Source: RGIG995 sp045652445
Lineage (GTDB): Bacteria; Bacillota; Clostridia; Oscillospirales; UBA644
Reading direction: 5' to 3'
Length of the DNA: 27,502 nt
Assembly: GCA_045652445.1 (NCBI GenBank)
Contig: JAZRUJ010000022.1
Location: 1 to 27,502 of the forward strand
Shown: piece by piece, positions 23,201 through 27,502 of the stretch
How positions within the stretch are numbered: position 1 is the stretch's first letter
Layout of the letters: each line of letters opens with the position of its first letter
Notes under the pieces: model-generated
Seen by the model: only the letters and a program-made list of their open reading frames with translations
The model's database searches: none
What the model was told of the DNA's origin: nothing
Position numbers and translations under genes: made by a program

Positions 23201-25257
23201 GACAATGCATTCTTCAGTTCTTTTGCATCGGATTGCAGTTTACGATCTGCAGTAACGATACCGGAAAGAGACTGATAGGTATCCTTCGTAGAAGTGGCAG
23301 CATCGCCCCAGCTTCCGGCGTAAGCCAATTTATAAAGGTTCGCATTATCGGAATTATAAGGAGTTTCTTTCAAAACGGAAGATGCATTCTTCGAGGTTGT
23401 GGGCCAATAAATAGCATTATCTGCCCAATAAGCAAAGAAGCCTCCCTGGAAATTTTCGTATTCATCCATGAGTTTGGAATACGAAGCGAAATTACCACCG
23501 CCGCTCAAAAGTCCACCTTTGGTATCCTGAACGAGGATTGCTTTCTTGTTCGTGGAATCGTTCAAAATCTGAACGAAATCGTTCAAAGAAAGATCTGCGG
23601 CAATCAAAAGATCCGATGCGGATTCGTCATCATCATAAATGATCAGACGATTATCGGCGGAAGTCAGCCAACTTCTCAAAACAGAGAAGTTAGACCCCAT
23701 ACCGGAATCGTTACCAACCGTCCACATGATAACGGACGCACTGTTCTTATCCCGATAAACAACGTTCAAAAGACGATCCAAGCAAGCATTCTGCCATACG
23801 CTCTGATCCCCGGGAATCGAGGATTCGTCTTTGTTGCTGTAGGGATTGGAGTTCAAGCTCATATCGTCAATGACGTAGAGACCGTATTCGTCACAAAGAG
23901 AAATGAATTCTTCGCTAAGGGGACGACCGGGAGAACGAACGGCGTTTACGTTCAGTTCTTTCATCATCTTAATATCGGTAATCATTTCTTCACGGGAAAC
24001 ATTCATACCGGTAACGGGGCTGTTCTCATTATAAAGAACGCCACGCAGAGTAATCTTTTCGCCGTTCAAAACGAAGGATTGACGACCGCTGTCGTCCAAG
24101 GTGATGCCGACAGTCTTAAAGCCGATGCGTTTGCTAACAAGATCCAAAACCTTATCGCCGTCTTTCAACTCGAGAACTACGGTATAAAGGTTGGGAGTTT
24201 CCGCGGTCCACAGTTTGGGGCTGGGAACACTTACGCGAGAACCTACTTCACCCAAATAAGCATTTGCCGTGGTGGCAGGCTTTTCAGAGAAGTTGGGAGT
24301 AGTCCCGACTTTGGTGGGTTGAAGCACACAATTTCCGGAAGCATCATAAACAGAAATGTCAACAGAAAGTCCGTCGGCAGGTTTCTGATAAGAAGCAAGA
24401 GAAACAGTGATGTTCATCAACGCATCATTTCCACTCATCTGCATATCGTAAGTAAAGTCGCGAATCTGCAGATCGGGGGCAGAGTACAGATAAACGTCAC
24501 GGTAGATACCGCCGTATTTAATGGAGTCGTTGGCTTCCAGGTAAGAACCGTCGCAATACTTATACACTTCGAAAACAATCAAGTTTTCAGAACCGAAATT
24601 AACGGCTTCGGTAATATTGAAAGTCTTACCGGTATAGCTGTCTTCTGCGTAACCGACCAAAGCACCGTTTACGTAGACGTAAACACAGGAAGCAACCCCA
24701 TCAAAGGTTACGTAAACCTGACGTCCGGACCAATCGGAGGGAACTTCTACCATATTGCGGTAAATCCCGACAGGATTGTACGATTCGGATACGTTGGGAG
24801 CGACAAGTTCGTTGCCCCAAGGATAGGTGTTGTAAGTATAGGTGGGAGTATCATACCCCTCAAGTTCCCAGTTGGAAGGAATGGAAATTTTTCCCCAAGT
24901 GGTTTCTTCCTTCTCATCCTTGCGAACGGCAACAGACTCGGAAATTTCGTAAGCATATTTCTTGGTCTGATAGCCTTCGGGCATAAGAGAAGGATTCAGG
25001 GCGATAGAGAAATCCCACTCCCCATTCAAGGATTTGTAATAGGGAGATGCGGCGTAATCTCCGCCCAACGCCTGTTCCACAGACTCATAAGGAATGAGGG
25101 TGGTGGAATAGGGTTCTTTGTTTCGGGAGACCGTTTCCGGACTACCGAACGCTTCACTTTGCTTGGTCAAACCCTTCAAGTTGTTGCAGGCGGAAAAAAC
25201 TCCTACCGCCAACGCCAACACGAGGACCAACAAAAGTGCCTTTGAAACGTGTTTCAT
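20299..25257 (-). CDS. Giant lipoprotein: LacZ-like (GH2) pseudo-beta-galactosidase with ricin-type lectin tail
   Basis: A 1652-residue exported protein. A signal with lipobox FSAC (Cys24) predicts a lipid anchor on the cell surface. The domain order follows LacZ. A GH2 sugar-binding jelly roll (about 50-265) has SLNGEWDFS, SYNPVGIYRN, DGVASCVYVYVNG and CDGSYLEAND. A beta-sandwich (270-385) and TIM barrel (390-690) follow, then linker sandwiches, an acidic stretch near 950-978 and the LacZ domain 5 (about 985-1290; FGMGPGESYSDKNADNHVGI). The tail (1310-1652) has repeated Q-x-W-type motifs (SQYW, WQNW, QSKW, SQMW, EQIW, IQKW) of ricin B lectins. The acid/base Glu is Asp517 (VGNDSGMG) and the nucleophile Glu is Gln577 (AILVQDTKGG), so hydrolysis is doubtful. 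GGAGG eight bases before the ATG at 25257 sets the start; an ATG at 25263 is too close. It is transcribed alone. Confidence 0.9.
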   Translation of the reverse strand: MKHVSKALLLVLVLALAVGVFSACNNLKGLTKQSEAFGSPETVSRNKEPYSTTLIPYESVEQALGGDYAASPYYKSLNGEWDFSIALNPSLMPEGYQTKKYAYEISESVAVRKDEKEETTWGKISIPSNWELEGYDTPTYTYNTYPWGNELVAPNVSESYNPVGIYRNMVEVPSDWSGRQVYVTFDGVASCVYVYVNGALVGYAEDSYTGKTFNITEAVNFGSENLIVFEVYKYCDGSYLEANDSIKYGGIYRDVYLYSAPDLQIRDFTYDMQMSGNDALMNITVSLASYQKPADGLSVDISVYDASGNCVLQPTKVGTTPNFSEKPATTANAYLGEVGSRVSVPSPKLWTAETPNLYTVVLELKDGDKVLDLVSKRIGFKTVGITLDDSGRQSFVLNGEKITLRGVLYNENSPVTGMNVSREEMITDIKMMKELNVNAVRSPGRPLSEEFISLCDEYGLYVIDDMSLNSNPYSNKDESSIPGDQSVWQNACLDRLLNVVYRDKNSASVIMWTVGNDSGMGSNFSVLRSWLTSADNRLIIYDDDESASDLLIAADLSLNDFVQILNDSTNKKAILVQDTKGGLLSGGGNFASYSKLMDEYENFQGGFFAYWADNAIYWPTTSKNASSVLKETPYNSDNANLYKLAYAGSWGDAATSTKDTYQSLSGIVTADRKLQSDAKELKNALSPIAISVVDAKEGTFKVVNRNSFTDLSAAYVVSYEVTDGKNVIKSGTLSDLKVEAGKTATITIDYGTDVSKDNLYVNFTVKYKSAPSWTDSKDLTVFSKQFSLKEETTVSKDGTVQGHTGDALTLSVFQAPEVYVTNYTFSKGQLYISNPSNVNFSELYSISWTVYEKHNLWENQRWVVYDEGKLDNLNVAAGAKNQLVTLPVNTTGAAADAKYAAYIVVTSKVDVAGIPAGTQFVYTLNVEENSNIPFRPDPARNAVEVGLDEETQAPIMGPAPQDQEPEESDTDMDELPEVPASYKGSSVILLANGNVTFAVNADTGLITKYVVGGKEIFVDGSSSTPSMIANLLRNSSGSELLSTSLSAASRKVLATLSQNNGETKTLPNDYKITKVSNNQYRIELDYVWVTYPIKTMRAYAYDTYYTVVYDVYSDGEIQVSVKYQPTVNATVPMELSSVMTLTDEFKTMSWFGMGPGESYSDKNADNHVGIYEDVAIVDQLGNDYLYATASGDKTEVRWMALERADGSGIVVTSDTDLFAVNVSKDYPWNNAAYVVSGNAAAKKDTILRVIGQQKGVGANSLFDQEYTDAKYIEPGVNYTYSFRIVPVSKGYDADAICKTVLNSGTNLNAEETINLSNNSFALTNSASTSTYLSVLSDGSVNIQEALGNASQYWIKENAGDVNVADAFRIKSVSKGLYLSPVSRDAYGSVPAEAELTLATYRGLRWQNWTYEDSQLYVNGYGLSGFYSLYIAGAADFSNAGARLTLKAARSEDQSKWTIVADENDPSRIRIQNALSGMYLTVVDQMTYSNPLVEDQAFRLRNYNTKINWNNYNSLSSAKRYTAADVNEWVGADYYVTQWDLLPADSQMWTFVPAKGGYLIVNKQSGNALTIVDGGLVQAEVSNADEQIWSVVACDGMYGIVNAATDMALTLRSVNGSLVLTVQAWDSLAIQKWNFAHGDDLKVNVEAGNNWYN

Positions 25258-25527
25258 GAACATAACCTCCGTGTTTCTTTGCGATACATTTCTCTTTGCA
25301 CTTCAATATATCTTTAAATTAAATATAATGCCGTGCGTATAGAGATTATATAATAGAGTTGTGGCATTTTAATGTCATTTTTTAGCTGAAACAAGGTGGA
25401 ATCGTGACTTTTTTATGAACACAGAATATTTTTAGAATGGAATCAAAAAATATAAAATTTTTTCGCACAAATCTGTAATTTTTTTGCAAACTGACACAAA
25501 AAAAAGAAAAAAACAAAAAAAGCATCA
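25258..25527. other. AT-rich divergent intergenic region between the lipoprotein gene and proS
   Basis: About 330 bases separate the two start codons. The lipoprotein side carries a TATAAT-like box (25350-25345, minus strand) about 90 bases before its start, without a clear -35 partner. It lies in the palindrome ATTATATAAT (25345-25354), flanked by AATGCC (25327-25332) and GGCATT (25363-25368). Two ATAGAG direct repeats flank the box. From 25490 to 25520 long A runs lead up to the proS -35 and resemble an UP element. I see no T-box stem or antiterminator before proS and no small gene. Confidence 0.5.
25345..25350 (-). promoter_or_regulatory. Candidate -10 box of the lipoprotein gene
   Basis: TATAAT on the minus strand at about 90 bases before the start codon. 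The hexamer 17 bases further upstream (ATTAAA) is a poor -35, so either an activator or another sigma factor may be needed, or the box is chance in AT-rich DNA. Confidence 0.35.
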
Positions 25528-25556
25528 TTGACAGAATCCTGTTTTTATATTATAAT
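25528..25556 (+). promoter_or_regulatory. Consensus sigma-A promoter for proS
   Basis: TTGACA (25528-25533) and TATAAT (25551-25556) with a 17-base spacer, both perfect, and long A tracts directly upstream. The start site would be near 25563, leaving a leader of under 30 bases before the ATG at 25591, too short for a T-box riboswitch. Confidence 0.94.
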
Positions 25557-25590
25557 GAATGCATATTTTAGAAAAAGGAAGTCAGTTGCT

Positions 25591-27024
25591 ATGGCAGAAA
25601 AGACTGTAAAAGAAATCACCTCAATGGACATCGACTTTACCCAGTGGTACACCGACATCTGCTTGAAGGCGGAATTGGTGGATTATTCCAGCGTTAAGGG
25701 TTGTATGATCATTCGTCCTTACGGATATGCAATTTGGGAAAATATCCAGAAAAACATGGACGCCATGTTTAAGGCGACGGGGCATGAAAACGTATATATG
25801 CCCATGTTTATCCCGGAATCCTTGCTTCAAAAAGAAAAGGATCACGTAGAAGGCTTTGCTCCGGAAGTTGCCTTGGTCACCAAGGGCGGTAGCGAACCTC
25901 TGGCAGAACCCCTGGTGGTTCGTCCCACGTCGGAAACCCTGTTCTGCGAACACTTTTCTCATATCGTTCAGTCTTGGAGAGATCTGCCCAAACTGTACAA
26001 CCAATGGTGCTCCGTGGTTCGTTGGGAAAAAACCACCCGTCCGTTCCTCCGTTCCCGGGAATTCTTGTGGCAGGAAGGTCATACCGTTCATGCCACCGCA
26101 GAAGAAGCCCAAGAAGAAACCATTCGTATGCTAAACGTATACACCGACTTCTGCAAGAACTATCTTGCCATGCCGGTGATTCAGGGACAGAAGACAGAGA
26201 GCGATAAGTTTGCCGGTGCGGAAGCCACCTATGCCATCGAAGCATTGATGCACGACGGGGTTGCTCTGCAAGCCGGAACCTCCCACTACTTCGGAGACGG
26301 ATTCCCCAAAGCGTTCAACATTCAATATACCGATAAAAACAACAAACTGCAATACTGCTACGAAACCTCTTGGGGCGTTACCACCCGTTTGATCGGTGCC
26401 TTTATTATGGTTCACGGCGACAACAACGGATTGGTAATTCCTCCCCGGATCGCTCCGACCCAGGTCGTGGTTATCCCCGTAGCGATGCACAAGCCCGGAG
26501 TTTTGGACAAGGCAACGGAAATCAAAGAAAAATTGGCTGAAGCCGGAATCCGTGTGAAAATGGATTCTTCCGAACAGTCTCCCGGCTGGAAGTTTGCGGA
26601 ATATGAAATGAAGGGTGTTCCCCTCCGTCTGGAAATTGGACCGAGAGATATCGAAAACAACGTTTGCGTTTTGGCACGTCGGGACAACGGAGAAAAAATT
26701 ACCGTTTCTCTGGACGAAATAGCAACCAAGATCCCCGAACTGTTGGATACCATTCACGAAGACATGTACAACCGTGCTTTGGAACATCGCAACGAAAAAA
26801 CCTATATTGCTCGGAACAAAGAAGAACTGAAAGAAATTACCGATACCAAACAAGGTTTCATCAAAACCATGTGGTGCGGCGATCCGGAATGCGAAGACAA
26901 GGTCCGAGAAGAATTTGGTGTTCGCTCCCGTTGCATTCCCTTTGAACAAGAACAGTTGAGCGACAAATGTGTTTGCTGCGGGAAACCTGCAAAATACATG
27001 CTCTACTGGGGCAAACAATACTAA
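25591..27024 (+). CDS. proS: Proline--tRNA ligase, archaeal/eukaryotic-like short form
   Basis: Class II synthetase that charges tRNA-Pro. The 477 residues lack the large editing insertion of the E. coli-type enzyme and match the short form shared with archaea, eukaryotes, Thermus and some Firmicutes. The N-terminus has DFTQWYTDICLKAELVDYSS and GCMIIRPYGYAIWENI. Motif 2 is seen as VVRWEKTTRPFLRSREFLW, and motif 3 and the anticodon domain as NNGLVIPPRIAPTQVVVIPV. The C-terminal extension holds four cysteines (WCGDPEC and CVCC), a zinc-site pattern, and ends in an aromatic Tyr typical of the class. The frame is open upstream to a TTG at 25528, but that is the promoter -35 box; the ATG at 25591 follows AAGGAAG. 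Monocistronic between its promoter and terminator. Confidence 0.97.
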   Translation: MAEKTVKEITSMDIDFTQWYTDICLKAELVDYSSVKGCMIIRPYGYAIWENIQKNMDAMFKATGHENVYMPMFIPESLLQKEKDHVEGFAPEVALVTKGGSEPLAEPLVVRPTSETLFCEHFSHIVQSWRDLPKLYNQWCSVVRWEKTTRPFLRSREFLWQEGHTVHATAEEAQEETIRMLNVYTDFCKNYLAMPVIQGQKTESDKFAGAEATYAIEALMHDGVALQAGTSHYFGDGFPKAFNIQYTDKNNKLQYCYETSWGVTTRLIGAFIMVHGDNNGLVIPPRIAPTQVVVIPVAMHKPGVLDKATEIKEKLAEAGIRVKMDSSEQSPGWKFAEYEMKGVPLRLEIGPRDIENNVCVLARRDNGEKITVSLDEIATKIPELLDTIHEDMYNRALEHRNEKTYIARNKEELKEITDTKQGFIKTMWCGDPECEDKVREEFGVRSRCIPFEQEQLSDKCVCCGKPAKYMLYWGKQY

Positions 27025-27035
27025 GAAAACGACAA

Positions 27036-27072
27036 AGAGCAAGTTCGAAAATTTCGAACTTGCTCTTTTTTT
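27036..27072 (+). terminator. Terminator of proS
   Basis: GAGCAAGTTCG (27037-27047) pairs with CGAACTTGCTC (27055-27065) in an 11-pair stem, extended by A-T pairs at the loop, followed by a run of seven T. It begins 12 bases after the proS stop. Confidence 0.92.
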
Positions 27073-27076
27073 GAAT

Positions 27077-27116
27077 AAAAAAGTCCTTTGGGGAGAAAAC
27101 TCTCAACCCAAAGGAC
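27077..27116 (-). terminator. Terminator of efp
   Basis: On the minus strand GTCCTTTGGG (27116-27107) pairs with CCCAAAGGAC (27092-27083), with an inner GAGA/TCTC stem and a two-base bulge, and a T run follows (27082-27077). It lies 22 bases beyond the efp stop, back to back with the proS terminator. Confidence 0.9.
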
Positions 27117-27138
27117 CCATTTTTAATTGAATTGCAAA

Positions 27139-27502
27139 TTAGTCTTTGCAACGTTCCATGTAAGAACCGCCGTCACGGGTGTCGATGCGGATCTTTTCCC
27201 CTTCGTTGATAAACAGGGGAACACGAATAACAGCACCGGTTTCCACGGTTGCATTTTTAGTAACGTTGGTAGCAGTATCACCGCGAACACCGGGTTCGGT
27301 TTCGGTAACCAAAAGATCAACGAAGAAAGGAGGTTCTACGCTGAAAACGTTTCCTTTGTAGGAAAGAATTTTGCAAACGGTTTCTTCTTTCACAAATTTG
27401 AAAGCATCACCGAGCATATCGGCATTCAAGGGAACCTGATCAAAGGTTTCCATATCCATGAAATAATACAGTTCGCCATCGTTGTAGAGATACTGCATAT
27501 CT
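27139..27502 (-). CDS. efp: Elongation factor P, C-terminal part (start beyond the window)
   Basis: EF-P relieves ribosomes stalled at consecutive prolines. The last 120 or so residues of a protein usually near 185 are visible. They begin at the family motif MQYLYNDGELYYFMDMETFDQ, continue with the central OB domain (VEPPFFVDLLVTETEPGVRGDT) and end with the C-terminal OB domain (GAVIRVPLFINEGEKIRIDTRDGGSYMER). The modified lysine or arginine of domain I, and the start, are outside. The first in-window Met is internal. A terminator follows. Confidence 0.96.
   Translation of the reverse strand, partial: DMQYLYNDGELYYFMDMETFDQVPLNADMLGDAFKFVKEETVCKILSYKGNVFSVEPPFFVDLLVTETEPGVRGDTATNVTKNATVETGAVIRVPLFINEGEKIRIDTRDGGSYMERCKD

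Noticed and set aside
20350..25245. A 1631-residue open frame on the plus strand opposite the lipoprotein gene
   Set aside because: It is in exact codon register with the sense gene and is explained by absence of TTA, CTA and TCA codons. The sense strand has a signal peptide, a ribosome site and recognisable domains; the antisense product has none.
25400..25590. T-box riboswitch before proS
   Set aside because: The perfect promoter at 25528-25556 leaves a leader of under 30 bases, and no specifier stem, T-box sequence or antiterminator is visible upstream. valS likewise has only 43 bases before it.
1..27502. Mobile elements, CRISPR arrays, toxin-antitoxin or phage-defence genes
   Set aside because: I looked for transposase or integrase motifs, long terminal inverted repeats, regularly spaced repeats and defence-type domains and saw none. 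The tRNA-Gln has no integrase or attachment-site duplicate near it.

Overview
This window looks like a chromosomal segment from an endospore-forming member of the Clostridia. The sequence supports this with a complete spoIIIAA-AH operon, a spoVAC-AD-AE cluster, strong AGGAGG/GAGGTGAT ribosome binding sites, frequent TTG and GTG starts, and TTGACA-N17-TATAAT promoters. I cannot name genus or family. No CRISPR array, phage, transposase or insertion sequence is visible, so it reads mostly as core genome with one large accessory-looking gene.

Layout. Positions 1-9345 hold a tight minus-strand housekeeping operon, read from right to left: asp23-like, nusB, a TsaD/Kae1-like paralogue, xseA, xseB, ispA, tlyA, nadK, argR, recN and the 5' part of valS. 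Genes abut or overlap throughout. Upstream, positions 9393-13907 carry spoIIIAA to spoIIIAH, which build the mother-cell side of the feeding-tube channel. A terminator separates these from spoVAC, spoVAD and spoVAE (14003-15822), forespore genes for dipicolinate uptake, preceded by a sigma-F/G-like promoter. Positions 15916-19808 form a third minus-strand operon with its own consensus promoter: an AraM/EgsA glycerol-1-phosphate dehydrogenase, an endonuclease IV family protein, an M24 aminopeptidase and a GRAM-like membrane protein. A tRNA-Gln(TTG) with its own promoter and terminator follows.

Positions 20066-25257 are the accessory-looking part. A 63-residue orphan protein (+ strand) faces a 1652-residue lipoprotein (- strand), and the two share a bidirectional terminator. 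The lipoprotein has the beta-galactosidase (GH2/LacZ) fold order and a ricin-type lectin tail. Both catalytic glutamates and several metal or substrate ligands of LacZ appear substituted, so it is probably a surface glycan-binding pseudoenzyme. The window ends with proS (+) and the C-terminal part of efp (-), which converge on two terminators.

How the parts work together: the first operon combines translation and rRNA/tRNA-related functions, DNA repair (recN, xseAB), isoprenoid synthesis and NADP supply. The two sporulation clusters act in opposite compartments of the same developing sporangium. The order asp23-nusB-xseAB-ispA-tlyA-argR-recN next to spoIIIA matches the Bacillus subtilis backbone. 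However, accBC, folD, dxs and spoIVB-spo0A are missing from their usual places, while nadK, valS and a TsaD-like gene are present.
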